A DNA stretch of 64,000 bases from Roseicyclus amphidinii (GTDB taxonomy: Bacteria > Pseudomonadota > Alphaproteobacteria > Rhodobacterales > Rhodobacteraceae): NCBI RefSeq assembly GCF_030163755.1, contig NZ_JASJOE010000015.1, positions 1 through 64,000 of the forward strand, in the 5' to 3' direction. Numbering within the stretch: the stretch's first letter is position 1; every line of letters begins with the position of its first letter. The position numbers were made by a program, and so were the translations under genes. This document shows positions 45,148-53,490 of the stretch, one piece after another. The notes beneath the pieces were generated by a model. That model was not told where the DNA came from and made no database searches. It was given only the letters and a program-made list of their open reading frames with translations.

Positions 45148-45695
45148 TGGCCGGACATTCCGACAATGACATGGGGCTGCCGTCCTTCGACAAGCCCGTG
45201 AAGATCGCCATCGTGATCGCGCCCTATTACACCGCCATCGCCGAGGCGCAGCTGGCCGCCGCCAAGGGCGTGCTGGAGGCGGCGGGCGCGAGCCACGAGG
45301 TGATCGAGGTTCCCGGCTCGCTGGAGATCCCCACCGCCATCGGCATCGCGCACCGGCTGTCGAATTTCGACGGCTACGTGGCGCTCGGTTGCGTGATCCG
45401 TGGGGCGACCTCGCATTACGACGTGGTGGTCAACGAAAGCTCCCGCGCGTTGACGCTTCTCGGGATGCAGGGGGTCTGCATCGGCAACGGGATCATCACG
45501 GTCGAGACCCGCGCGCAGGCCGAGGAACGCGCCGATGCCGCGCGGTTGAACACCGCGGGGGGCGCGGCTGCGGCGGCGCTGCACCTGATCGCGTTGACGC
45601 GGCGCTTCGGGAAGCCTAAGGGCGGCGTCGGATTCAAGCCCCGCACCGAGTCCATCGAGGTGGCGGGCGACAGCGAAGGCCCCAGCACCGCATGA
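45147..45695 (+). CDS. ribH: 6,7-dimethyl-8-ribityllumazine synthase
   Basis: 182 residues. Active-site phrases EVPGSLEIP and GCVIRGATSHYDVV (with the catalytic His) are present. It joins the RibD product and the RibB product to form lumazine. The ATG overlaps the ribB stop by one base (TAATG), and the ribH end overlaps nusB by 4 bases. Confidence 0.95.
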   Translation: MAGHSDNDMGLPSFDKPVKIAIVIAPYYTAIAEAQLAAAKGVLEAAGASHEVIEVPGSLEIPTAIGIAHRLSNFDGYVALGCVIRGATSHYDVVVNESSRALTLLGMQGVCIGNGIITVETRAQAEERADAARLNTAGGAAAAALHLIALTRRFGKPKGGVGFKPRTESIEVAGDSEGPSTA

Positions 45696-46192
45696 CGACA
45701 GACCAACCAGCCGAGCCGCGGCCCAAGGGGCCGACCCGCGAGGAAAAGCGACAGATGCGTTCGGCCGCGCGGCTTTATGCCGTGCAGGCACTGTTCCAGA
45801 TGGAGGTCTCGGGCCAGCCGGTGAAGGCGATCACGCGCGAATTCGAGACGCATCGCTTCGGTGCCGTCTACGAGGGCGAGGAGATGGCCGAGGGCGATCC
45901 GGCGCTGTTCGGCAAGACGCTGGCCGATGCCGTCAACTGGCAGGCGAAGATCGACCAGATGACCGACCGCGCGCTGGTGGCGAAATGGCCCATCGACCGG
46001 ATCGACCCGACGTTGCGCGCGCTGTTCCGGGCCGCGGGTGCCGAGCTGGTCGAGGGCGCGGCGCCGCCCAAGGTGGTGATCAGCGAATACGTGGATGTCG
46101 CCCGTGCCTTCTTTCCCGAGGGGCGCGAGCCGAGTTTCGTGAACGCGGTGCTCGACCACATGGCGCGCGAGGCGAAGCCCGAGGCGTTCTGA
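45692..46192 (+). CDS. nusB: Transcription antitermination factor NusB
   Basis: 166 residues. The helical NusB fold includes RSAARLYAVQALFQME, ALFRAAGAELVEG, VVISEYVDVARAFFPEGREPSFVNAVLDHMAR. Binds boxA RNA with S10 during rRNA transcription. Translationally coupled to ribH (ATGA). Confidence 0.95.
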   Translation: MTTDQPAEPRPKGPTREEKRQMRSAARLYAVQALFQMEVSGQPVKAITREFETHRFGAVYEGEEMAEGDPALFGKTLADAVNWQAKIDQMTDRALVAKWPIDRIDPTLRALFRAAGAELVEGAAPPKVVISEYVDVARAFFPEGREPSFVNAVLDHMAREAKPEAF

Positions 46193-46193
46193 G

Positions 46194-46745
46194 GTGCCCC
46201 CCGCCGCGGTGCCGGTGATCGAGACGTCCCGGCTGCGCCTGCGCCCCCACCGCGACGAAGACCTGTCCTGCATGGTGGCGATGTGGGCCGATCCGGGCGT
46301 TGCGCGCTTCATCGGCGGGCGCCCTTTCACGGCCAGCGAAACCGAGGCGCGGCTGGCGCGCTACAGGGCGATGTGGCCGCGCCATGGTCACGGGTTCTGG
46401 GCGGTCGAGGACCGCGACACGGGCGCATTCCTGGGCGAGATGGGGCTGGCGCGCTTCGGGCGCGGGCTGGGTCCGGGCTTCGACGACTGCCCCGAGGCGG
46501 GGTGGGTGCTGGCCGCCCCGGCCTGGGGCCGCGGGATCGCCACCGAGGGGGTGGCGGCGGTGCTGGGCTGGGCGGACCTGCGCGGCGTGCCGCGGATCGT
46601 CTGCATGATCGCCGAGGGGCATGTCGTCTCGCGCCGGGTGGCCGCGCGGGCGGGCTTTGCGCCATGGCGCGACGTGGGGATCGGGGGCGTGTCCCTGACG
46701 GTGCTGGAGCGGATGCGGCCCGCGGCTGTGGGGCCGGCGGCGTGA
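46194..46745 (+). CDS. GNAT acetyltransferase (RimJ/RimL-like)
   Basis: 183 residues. IETSRLRLRPHRDEDL opening, the acyl-CoA loop WGRGIATEGV, and a conserved C-terminal RVAARAGFAPWRD fit the Acetyltransf_3 type. Substrate unknown. The GTG start at 46194 is one base after the nusB stop, so it may ride on the same transcript. Confidence 0.85.
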   Translation: MPPAAVPVIETSRLRLRPHRDEDLSCMVAMWADPGVARFIGGRPFTASETEARLARYRAMWPRHGHGFWAVEDRDTGAFLGEMGLARFGRGLGPGFDDCPEAGWVLAAPAWGRGIATEGVAAVLGWADLRGVPRIVCMIAEGHVVSRRVAARAGFAPWRDVGIGGVSLTVLERMRPAAVGPAA

Positions 46746-46858
46746 GCCGGGCCGAAAATGCCCGGCGGCGGGGCTTGTGGTGCGCGCGGCGCATCCACAC
46801 CTGAGGCCTTGCGGAGCGGGCCGCCCGGACGGGGCCGCCGTGACGGGATGGGGACAGA

Positions 46859-47779
46859 ATGGATATCGTGATGGTCGCGGCGGGGCTGGCCCTGCTGCTG
46901 GGCGGCGGCGAGGGGCTGGTGCGTGGCGGCGTGGCGCTGGCCACCCGGATGCGCCTGCCGATGGCGGTGGTGGGCGCGGTGGTGCTGGGCTTCGGCACCT
47001 CGATGCCCGAGATGCTGACCTCGGTCTCGGCGGCGCTGGCCGGTGCGCCGGGCATCGCCATCGGCAATGTGCTGGGCTCGAACATCGCCAATATCCTGCT
47101 GATCCTCGGCATCGCCGCGGTGATCGCGCCGGTGCCCGCGGGGTCGGCGGGGGGCGAGGATCGGGCGTGGCTGGCGGTGGCGACGGCGATGGGCCTTGCG
47201 GTGATCGTGATCGGCGCAAGCGTCGGGCGGGGCGAGGGCGCGCTGCTGCTGGCGGCGCTGGCGGTCTACATCTGGCGGCAGTTGGCGCGCGACTCGGCCA
47301 TGGAGCCGGTGCCCGAGATCCCCGGCATGGGTGCGGCGAAGATCGCGCTCTATGTCCTTGGCGGGCTGGCCACGCTGATCGCGGGGGCCTGGCTGCTGGT
47401 CGAGGGCGCGACGGGCATCGCGCGGGCCCTTGGCATCAGCGAGACGGTGATCGGCCTGACGGTCGTCGCGGTCGGAACCTCCCTGCCGGAGCTGGCGACC
47501 AGCGTGATCGCCGCGCGCCGGGGCGAGGCGGGGTTGGCGCTTGGCAATATCCTCGGGTCGAACGTGTTCAACATCCTCGCCATCCTCGGGTTGACCGCGG
47601 TGATCGTGCCGATCCCGGTGCCGCCGGGCCTGTCGGCGGTGGACCTGGGGGCGGTGGCGGCTGCGGCGGCGCTGCTGCTTGCGCTGCTCGCCACGGGGCG
47701 GATCGGGCGGGGCGCGGGCGCGGGGTTCGTGGCGCTTTACGCGGGCTACATGGGGTGGCTGGCGCTTGGCGCTGCCTGA
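46859..47779 (+). CDS. Calcium/sodium antiporter (YrbG-like CaCA)
   Basis: 306 residues with about ten membrane helices. The two alpha-repeats GFGTSMPEMLTS and GTSLPELATS, and the two IGNVLGSN / LGNILGSN phrases, are the hallmark of the CaCA exchanger family. The ATG at 46859 is supported by the family start. Confidence 0.92.
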   Translation: MDIVMVAAGLALLLGGGEGLVRGGVALATRMRLPMAVVGAVVLGFGTSMPEMLTSVSAALAGAPGIAIGNVLGSNIANILLILGIAAVIAPVPAGSAGGEDRAWLAVATAMGLAVIVIGASVGRGEGALLLAALAVYIWRQLARDSAMEPVPEIPGMGAAKIALYVLGGLATLIAGAWLLVEGATGIARALGISETVIGLTVVAVGTSLPELATSVIAARRGEAGLALGNILGSNVFNILAILGLTAVIVPIPVPPGLSAVDLGAVAAAAALLLALLATGRIGRGAGAGFVALYAGYMGWLALGAA

Positions 47780-47883
47780 TTTTCAGGCAAACACGCCCCG
47801 CCGACCGCGCCAGACCGCCGCGCCCCCTTGCAGGATGGGCGGCTTGGGCTAACCTTTGGCCAAGATACGCAAAGGAGTCGTGA

Positions 47884-48207
47884 ATGCCCGATCACATCCG
47901 GTTCATCCTGCGTCACGCCGCGTTCGGCTTCGTTCTGGCGCTTGTCTTCGTCGGCATGTTGCTGGCCTTCGACGTGGCGGGCCTGTGGCATCTCGTGACC
48001 CATACCGCCGAGGGGCCGATCGCGCTGGTCGTGCTGACGGTGCTGTGCGGCATCACCTTCGGGTCGGCGCAGGTCGGCTACAAGATCATGACCATGGGCG
48101 ACGAGGACGACAGCGGCCACGAGGGCGGCAAGCGCGACGCGCTTCGCAGCTTCGACGCGATCCCGGTGCCGGTGCGCAACGACCCGCCGTCGCCGCGCCG
48201 CCGCTGA
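47884..48207 (+). CDS. Small membrane protein, unknown
   Basis: 107 residues with two membrane helices (FGFVLALVFVGMLLAFDVAG and GPIALVVLTVLCGITFGSA) and a charged C-terminus. AAAGGAG precedes the ATG. A terminator follows 21 bases later, so it is probably a single-gene unit. Confidence 0.7.
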   Translation: MPDHIRFILRHAAFGFVLALVFVGMLLAFDVAGLWHLVTHTAEGPIALVVLTVLCGITFGSAQVGYKIMTMGDEDDSGHEGGKRDALRSFDAIPVPVRNDPPSPRRR

Positions 48208-48228
48208 CGCGCCCAACCCCGCAACGCG

Positions 48229-48258
48229 AAACGCCGCCCCGTCAGGAGCGGCGTTTTT
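48229..48258 (+). terminator. Rho-independent terminator
   Basis: Stem AAACGCCGC (48229-48237) with GCGGCGTTT (48248-48256), ten-base loop, five T residues (48254-48258). Ends the 47884 transcript. Confidence 0.85.
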
Positions 48259-48491
48259 CGTTGCGGTATCGGTGCAGTGACGGGGACCACCCAACCGTGG
48301 AGGCGTTCATTCCCGAGGACCTGTATGTACAGGTGGGCGCCAGATAACCGAACCACGGCCCGGTCAGAGCCAGCCCCCTCGGAATTGCTTAAGGCCACCG
48401 GAATTTGCCACAGGCACGCGAAGGGCAGATCCGTCACCCCGCGAGATAGGCGCGTCCGGGCCCGCTGACAAGGGGCATGGTGCTTGCGATT

Positions 48492-48506
48492 GTTCGCGGA
48501 TTGTTC
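48492..48506 (+). promoter_or_regulatory. LexA (SOS) box upstream of mmcB
   Basis: GTTC-GCGGATT-GTTC is an exact match to the alphaproteobacterial LexA consensus GTTC-N7-GTTC. It ends 12 bases before the mmcB start. mmcB is known as an SOS gene in Caulobacter, so control by LexA is well supported by position and precedent. Confidence 0.85.
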
Positions 48507-48518
48507 CATCCTTGCCCC

Positions 48519-48974
48519 ATGTCCGACGTCGCCCGCCCCCTTGACACGCTCGCCCCCGGCCAGCTTCTGGCGCGCGGTGTCTGCCGCCACCTGCGGGGGC
48601 ATGATTTCGTGACGCTCGAGGAATTCACTCCCGAGCGGGGCAAGCGTCTCGACGTGATGGCACTGGGGCCGAAGGGCGAGCTTTGGGTCATCGAGTGCAA
48701 GTCGAGCCGCGCGGATTTCACCTCGGATGCGAAATGGGCGGGGTATCTGGAATGGGGCGACCGCTATTTCTGGGCGGTGGACGAGGCGTTTCCGACCGAG
48801 CTTCTGCCCGAGGGGACGGGGCTGATCGTCGCCGATGCCTATGACGCCGAGATCCTGCGCATGGGCCCCGAGACGAAACTGCCCCCCGCCCGCCGCAAGG
48901 CGGTGACGCAACGCTTCGCGCGCCACGCGGCGCTCAGGCTTCAGGCGCTGCGCGATCCGGGGCTTGGGCTTTAG
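48519..48974 (+). CDS. mmcB: MmcB family DNA repair protein
   Basis: 151 residues. The central RLDVMALGPKGELWVIECKSSRADF has the D-x(n)-ExK core of PD-(D/E)XK nucleases. MmcB helps Caulobacter survive mitomycin C damage. The ATG at 48519 is right after the LexA box. Its 3' end overlaps the convergent antiporter gene by 41 bases. Confidence 0.9.
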   Translation: MSDVARPLDTLAPGQLLARGVCRHLRGHDFVTLEEFTPERGKRLDVMALGPKGELWVIECKSSRADFTSDAKWAGYLEWGDRYFWAVDEAFPTELLPEGTGLIVADAYDAEILRMGPETKLPPARRKAVTQRFARHAALRLQALRDPGLGL

Positions 48975-50157
48975 GCTTTGCCCCGCGTTCGGCCCCATCC
49001 CCGGCCCCTGCGCGTGACAGCGCCAGCCGCGTGACGGGCGGGCCGATCAGCTCGAACAGGACGGTGGTGCCGACGGTCAGCGTCATGATCTGCGGGCCCC
49101 ACTGCGGGAACTCCTCGGCCGCGACCAGCGCCATGCCCACGGCCACCCCCGACTGCGGCAGAAGGGCGGGGCCGATCCAGCGCCGCGTGGGCGGGGGCGC
49201 GCCCGCCAGGGTCGCACCGGTCCAGCCGCCCAGGAGCCGCGCAAGGATGCGCAGCGCGACATAGGCGAGGCCGACACCGCCGAGGGCCAGGAGCTGCTCC
49301 AGCTCCAGCACCGCGCCGGCCATCAGGAAGAACAGCAGCATCACCGGCCATTGCACATGCTCGATCTCGTGAAAGGCGCGCTCGTGGTGGCTGGCGAAAT
49401 TGGCGATGACCGCCCCCGCCACCATCCCCGCCAGCAGGTAGGACACGCCCAGCCATTCGCAGAGCCCCGCGGTGAGAAAGACAAGGCCAAGGGCCTCGGC
49501 CTGAAGCGGCTCGCCCCGGCTGATGCGCCCGGTCAGCGCCGCGCCCGGCAGCCCGATCAGGAGCCCGATGGCCAGCGCGCCGAGGATGTCATGGACGGCA
49601 TGGGTCATCAGCCCCGCACCCCCGGCCCCGGTCAGGCCCGCGGCGGTCACAAGGACGAGGCTGAAGATCACCAGCCCCCAGGCGTCGTCGATGGCCACGA
49701 TGCCGCGGATCGCGTCGGCAAAGCGGCCCTCGGCGTCGGCTTCCCTCAGGATGTCATGCGTGGCCGCGGGCGCGGTGGCGCAGGCGATCGCGGCCAGCAG
49801 CAGCGCCAGCGCCGCGGGCACCCCGATCAGCCACAGCCCCGCGGTGACGACAAGGATCGTCGCCGCCGCGATGGACAAGGACACCGCGAGGATCAGCCGC
49901 CCGTTCAGGCGCAGCTTGTCCCGGGTCAGCGCATTGCCCAGCAGGAAGGCCACCAGCGTCAGCGCCGCGACGGAGAGGAAGGAAAACAGCGTATCGACCC
50001 CGTCCGGGATCAGTCCGAGGCCCGAGTGCCCCGCGATCACGCCAAGCGCCAGCAGCAGCGTCACCCGCGGCAGCCGCGTGCGGCGCGCAAGCAGGTCGGC
50101 GGCAAGCCCGGCGAGGAACAGCCCCCCGAGCGTCAGGAAGATCGGTGCAAGCTCCAT
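48934..50157 (-). CDS. Cation:proton antiporter (CPA2 family)
   Basis: 407 residues with about twelve membrane helices. The VAIDDAWGLVIFSLVL double-aspartate segment, LIGLPGAALTG and LLAGMVAGAVIANF fit Na+/H+ or K+/H+ antiporters of the CPA2/KefB class. No cytoplasmic RCK domain is attached. Start ATG at 50157. Ion not determinable. Confidence 0.88.
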   Translation of the reverse strand: MELAPIFLTLGGLFLAGLAADLLARRTRLPRVTLLLALGVIAGHSGLGLIPDGVDTLFSFLSVAALTLVAFLLGNALTRDKLRLNGRLILAVSLSIAAATILVVTAGLWLIGVPAALALLLAAIACATAPAATHDILREADAEGRFADAIRGIVAIDDAWGLVIFSLVLVTAAGLTGAGGAGLMTHAVHDILGALAIGLLIGLPGAALTGRISRGEPLQAEALGLVFLTAGLCEWLGVSYLLAGMVAGAVIANFASHHERAFHEIEHVQWPVMLLFFLMAGAVLELEQLLALGGVGLAYVALRILARLLGGWTGATLAGAPPPTRRWIGPALLPQSGVAVGMALVAAEEFPQWGPQIMTLTVGTTVLFELIGPPVTRLALSRAGAGDGAERGAKPKAQAPDRAAPEA

Positions 50158-50211
50158 GGCCGCGACCCTAGCGCCGCCCGGCCCCCCGGCCCTTGACCCG
50201 GATCAAGCGGA

Positions 50212-50409
50212 TCAGCGTTTCGCCTTGCCCATCTTGCGGGCGGCGGCGGCGGCGGCGCGCAGCTCTTCGGCGATCTCTTCCGCCTCTTCGGGGTCGAAGT
50301 CGAGCGGCAGGTCCACGCCGTCCCCCTCGACATAGATGCGCACCATCCCGAGCGACGTCGGCCCGATCTGCAGGTTCGCGGCGATCTCGCTTTCGCTGTT
50401 GATGCCCAT
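50212..50409 (-). CDS. DUF6324 family protein
   Basis: 65 residues. MGINSESEIAANLQIGPTSLGMVRIYVEGDGVDLPLDFDPEEAEEIAEEL is the pattern of DUF6324, a short Rhodobacterales protein of unknown function. GGAGG precedes the ATG at 50409; a start five codons earlier is not needed. Confidence 0.75.
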   Translation of the reverse strand: MGINSESEIAANLQIGPTSLGMVRIYVEGDGVDLPLDFDPEEAEEIAEELRAAAAAARKMGKAKR

Positions 50410-50449
50410 GGCCGTTGCCTCCAAAGCTGATGGCAGGAGGTAGCCGGAG

Positions 50450-50947
50450 ATGGAGCTTTCTGCAAGCGACGTGGTGCTGGATCAGCTGCGGATCGGCGAT
50501 GCGGGTTGGCTGATCATGCGCCACGCCGAAGGCTATGCCGGGGACGATGGCTTCGACGATACGTTCGAGCCGCTCGTGGCGCGCATCCTCGCCGATTTCC
50601 TTTCCGGGCACGATCCGGCCCGCGCGCGCGGCTGGATCGCGCGGGTGGGCGGGCGTCGCCTCGGCTCGATCTTCTGCGTCGAGGGGCCTGCGCCCGACAC
50701 CGCGAAACTGCGGCTGTTCTACCTCGAACCCGAGGCCCGCGGCCTCGGCCTCGGGCGGCGGATGCTGGAGGAATGCCTCGGATTCGCGCGGGCCGCCGGA
50801 TACCGGCGGATGACGCTCTGGACCCACGAGAGCCACCGCGCGGCCTGTGCGCTCTATGCAAAGGCCGGGTTTTCCTGCGTCCGATCAAGGCCCGTGCGCA
50901 GCTTCGGCGTCGATCTGGTCGAGCAGGAATGGACGCGCGATCTTTGA
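50450..50947 (+). CDS. GNAT family N-acetyltransferase
   Basis: 165 residues. The acyl-CoA binding segment LEPEARGLGLGRRMLEECL and CALYAKAGF are clear. The N-terminal part (IMRHAEGYAGDDGFDDTFE) resembles the acetyltransferase half of MarR-GNAT proteins, though no MarR domain is attached. Substrate unknown. Divergent from the DUF6324 gene by 40 bases. Confidence 0.85.
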   Translation: MELSASDVVLDQLRIGDAGWLIMRHAEGYAGDDGFDDTFEPLVARILADFLSGHDPARARGWIARVGGRRLGSIFCVEGPAPDTAKLRLFYLEPEARGLGLGRRMLEECLGFARAAGYRRMTLWTHESHRAACALYAKAGFSCVRSRPVRSFGVDLVEQEWTRDL

Positions 50948-50999
50948 CGCGCCTTGACCCCTTGCAATCGGTCGGCGCGGACGCTATCCCCGCGCTCGT

Positions 51000-51076
51000 G
51001 CCGGCGTAGCTCAGTTGGTTAGAGCGCCTGATTGTGGATCAGGAGGTCCCCCGTTCGAGCCGGGGCGCTGGTACCA
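51000..51076 (+). tRNA. tRNA-His (anticodon GTG)
   Basis: A full cloverleaf: acceptor GCCGGCG pairing with CGCTGGT, D arm GCTC/GAGC, anticodon arm CCTGA-TTGTGGA-TCAGG, T arm CCCCG-TTCGAGC-CGGGG, and an encoded CCA. The discriminator base is A73, and no G-1 is encoded, as in the alphaproteobacterial clade whose HisRS does not use G-1:C73. Confidence 0.95.
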
Positions 51077-51082
51077 TCCCCC

Positions 51083-51400
51083 TCAGTCCGCGATGTCGAT
51101 CTCCCGCTCGAGGGTGCGGGCGCGGCTGTCGTAGACCCGGATCACCCCGTCATCGCCGGTGATCACCGTGCGCCCGTCGATCACGCTGATGCCCACGGCC
51201 CCCACGCCTTCGGGCAGGGCAAAGGCGCCGGGGTCGATGACCATCCGCACCGGTTCGGCGTTCAACCGGATGACAAGCAGCGCCACGATGGCTAGAACGC
51301 CGAGGATCATCACCGCGGTCAGCACCGTCACCAGCGTTTTCAGGAACCGCAGGTTCGCGGGAAGCGCGCCGTCTTCATCTCCTGCCGGAGGCATCGTCAT
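51083..51400 (-). CDS. DUF6476 family membrane-anchored protein
   Basis: 105 residues. A single N-terminal helix (TLVTVLTAVMILGVLAIVALLVIRL) is followed by a small beta-rich periplasmic part ending in VIDGRTVITGDDGVIRVYDSRARTLEREI. Fits DUF6476. Starts at 51400 or 51394; its start codon overlaps that of the pseudouridine synthase on the other strand. Confidence 0.7.
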   Translation of the reverse strand: MTMPPAGDEDGALPANLRFLKTLVTVLTAVMILGVLAIVALLVIRLNAEPVRMVIDPGAFALPEGVGAVGISVIDGRTVITGDDGVIRVYDSRARTLEREIDIAD

Positions 51401-52430
51401 GGGCCTTGCCCCTCGTATCGTCACGGTCCTGATCGGCCCGGACCCGGCCGCCCGCCTTGATAAGGCACTGGGCGCCGCCGTGCCAGAGGCCGAGGCGCTC
51501 AGCCGCTCGCGGCTTGCCCGGCTGATCGCCGAGGGGGCGGTGCGCGTGAACGGCGCGGTGGTGACGGATGCGCGCGCCAAGCTGGCCGAGGGCGACCGCG
51601 TCGAGATCACCGTCGAGGACGCGGTCGAGAGCGACACCACCCCCGAAGCCATCCCGCTCGACATCCGCTACGAGGATGCCGACCTGATCGTCGTGAACAA
51701 GCCCGCGGGCATGGTGGTGCATCCCGCCCCCGGCTCGCCCACGGGCACGCTGGTCAACGCGCTTCTGCATCATTTCGGCGGCAAGCTCTCGGGCGTCGGC
51801 GGCGAGAAGCGACCGGGGATCGTGCATCGCATCGACAAGGACACCTCCGGCCTTCTGGTGGTGGCCAAGTCCGACGCAGCCCATCACGGGCTGGCCGACC
51901 AGTTCGCCGCCCACACGGTCGACCGCGAATACGTCGCGCTCTGCCACGGGCTGCCCGATGCCGGCGATCCGCGCCTGAAGGGCGTGCGCGGCGTCAGTTT
52001 CGAGCCGGGCGGCGTTCTGAAAATCACCACCCAGCTGGCCCGCCACAAGACCGACCGCCAGCGGCAGGCGGTGCTGTTCACCGGCGGGCGGCACGCCGTC
52101 ACCCGCGTGACGGTCGAGGAACCGCTCGGGCCCGTGACCCGCGTGTCCTGTCGGCTGGAGACGGGCCGCACGCACCAGATCCGGGTTCACATGTCCCATG
52201 TGGGTCACGCGCTGGTGGGCGATCCGGTCTATGGCGGGCGGCGCAAGGTCTCGGAAAAGCAACTCGGTCCCGCGCTGGCGGCGCGGCTGAACGGGTTTCC
52301 CCGGCAGGCGCTGCATGCCGCGCGGCTGGGGTTCCGTCACCCGCTGGGCGGCGAGATGCTCGAATTCACCGCCGATCTGCCCCCCGACATGGACGACCTG
52401 CTGCAGGCGCTGCGCGACACGGGCCTGTAA
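51399..52430 (+). CDS. rluD: RluA family pseudouridine synthase (RluD-like)
   Basis: 343 residues. An N-terminal S4 RNA-binding domain (LSRSRLARLIAEGAVRVNGAVV) and the catalytic HRIDKDTSGLLVVAK with its Asp are complete. RluD members modify 23S rRNA positions in helix 69; the exact target here is inferred from domain layout. GGAGG lies seven bases before the ATG at 51399. Confidence 0.88.
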   Translation: MGLAPRIVTVLIGPDPAARLDKALGAAVPEAEALSRSRLARLIAEGAVRVNGAVVTDARAKLAEGDRVEITVEDAVESDTTPEAIPLDIRYEDADLIVVNKPAGMVVHPAPGSPTGTLVNALLHHFGGKLSGVGGEKRPGIVHRIDKDTSGLLVVAKSDAAHHGLADQFAAHTVDREYVALCHGLPDAGDPRLKGVRGVSFEPGGVLKITTQLARHKTDRQRQAVLFTGGRHAVTRVTVEEPLGPVTRVSCRLETGRTHQIRVHMSHVGHALVGDPVYGGRRKVSEKQLGPALAARLNGFPRQALHAARLGFRHPLGGEMLEFTADLPPDMDDLLQALRDTGL

Positions 52431-52523
52431 CCTGTGCGCACATGCACGTGAGCCCGCCGTAACGTGGCTTGCTGTTCGCGGGCCGTGGGCTCATGATCTG
52501 AACAGTTTGGTTCACTTCGGCCC

Positions 52524-52551
52524 TTGACGAAAAGTTAACCGGCTTTACATA
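52524..52551 (+). promoter_or_regulatory. Predicted rpoH promoter
   Basis: TTGACG (52524-52529) and TACATA (52546-52551), 16 bases apart, in the only AT-rich pocket between rluD and rpoH. A TTAACC lies in the spacer. Confidence 0.6.
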
Positions 52552-52583
52552 TACGTCAACAGGGCCTGACAGGGGGTTCAACC

Positions 52584-53480
52584 ATGTCCAATTACGCGAA
52601 ACTTCCGGCACCGTCGCCGGAGCAGGGGCTCAACCGCTACCTGCAGGAAATCCGCAAGTTCCCGATGCTGGAACCGGAACAGGAATACATGCTGGCCAAG
52701 CGCTGGGTCGAAGACGAAGACACCGGCGCGGCGCATCAGCTTGTCACCAGCCACCTGCGGCTCGCCGCCAAGATCGCCATGGGCTATCGCGGCTACGGCC
52801 TCCCGCAGGCGGAGGTGATTTCCGAGGCGAACGTGGGCCTGATGCAGGCCGTGAAGCGCTTCGACCCGGAAAAGGGCTTTCGGCTTGCGACCTACGCGAT
52901 GTGGTGGATCCGCGCCTCGATCCAGGAATACATCCTGCGCTCGTGGTCGCTGGTGAAGCTCGGCACGACCTCGGCGCAGAAGAAGCTGTTCTTCAACCTG
53001 CGCAAGGCCAAGGCCCGCATCGGCGCGCTGGAGGAGGGGGATCTTCGCCCCGAGAACGTCGCGCGCATCGCCCATGACCTCGGCGTGACCGAGGACGAGG
53101 TGATCTCGATGAACCGGCGGCTCTCGGGGGGCGATGCCTCGCTCAACGCCACCATCGGGACCGAGGATGACAGCTCGACCCAGTGGCAGGACTGGCTGGA
53201 GGACGAAGACGCCGACCAGGCCACGGATTATGCCGAGCGCGAGGAATACCAGAGCCGGATGGCCCTGATGGCCGAGGCGATGGAGGTTCTGAACGAGCGC
53301 GAGCGCGACATCCTCACCCAGCGCCGGTTGCAGGACAACCCGGTCACGCTCGAAGACCTCAGCGGGGTCTATGACGTGAGCCGCGAACGCATCCGCCAGA
53401 TCGAGGTGCGCGCCTTCGAGAAGCTGCAGAAGCGCATGCGCGAGCTGGCGAAAGAGCAGGGGATGCTCGCCTCGGCCTGA
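52584..53480 (+). CDS. rpoH: Heat shock sigma factor RpoH
   Basis: 298 residues. Region 2 (GYGLPQAEVISEANVGLMQAVKRFDPEKGFRLATYAMWWIRASIQEYILRSWSLVK), the RpoH box QKKLFFNLRK, and region 4.2 ([23 protein letters not shown]) are all present. It directs transcription of heat shock and, in Rhodobacterales, some oxidative stress genes. The species may carry more than one rpoH; this looks like the RpoHI type, but I cannot confirm that. Confidence 0.95.
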   Translation: MSNYAKLPAPSPEQGLNRYLQEIRKFPMLEPEQEYMLAKRWVEDEDTGAAHQLVTSHLRLAAKIAMGYRGYGLPQAEVISEANVGLMQAVKRFDPEKGFRLATYAMWWIRASIQEYILRSWSLVKLGTTSAQKKLFFNLRKAKARIGALEEGDLRPENVARIAHDLGVTEDEVISMNRRLSGGDASLNATIGTEDDSSTQWQDWLEDEDADQATDYAEREEYQSRMALMAEAMEVLNERERDILTQRRLQDNPVTLEDLSGVYDVSRERIRQIEVRAFEKLQKRMRELAKEQGMLASA

Positions 53481-53490
53481 GGGCCGCGGA

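Larger units (their letters stand above)
48208..48518. other. Intergenic region with terminator and LexA box
   Basis: 311 bases. It holds the terminator of the preceding gene (48229-48258), then about 230 bases without a gene or RNA that I can name, including a small palindrome CCTGTATGTACAGG (48318-48331), and ends with the LexA box upstream of mmcB. Confidence 0.6.
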
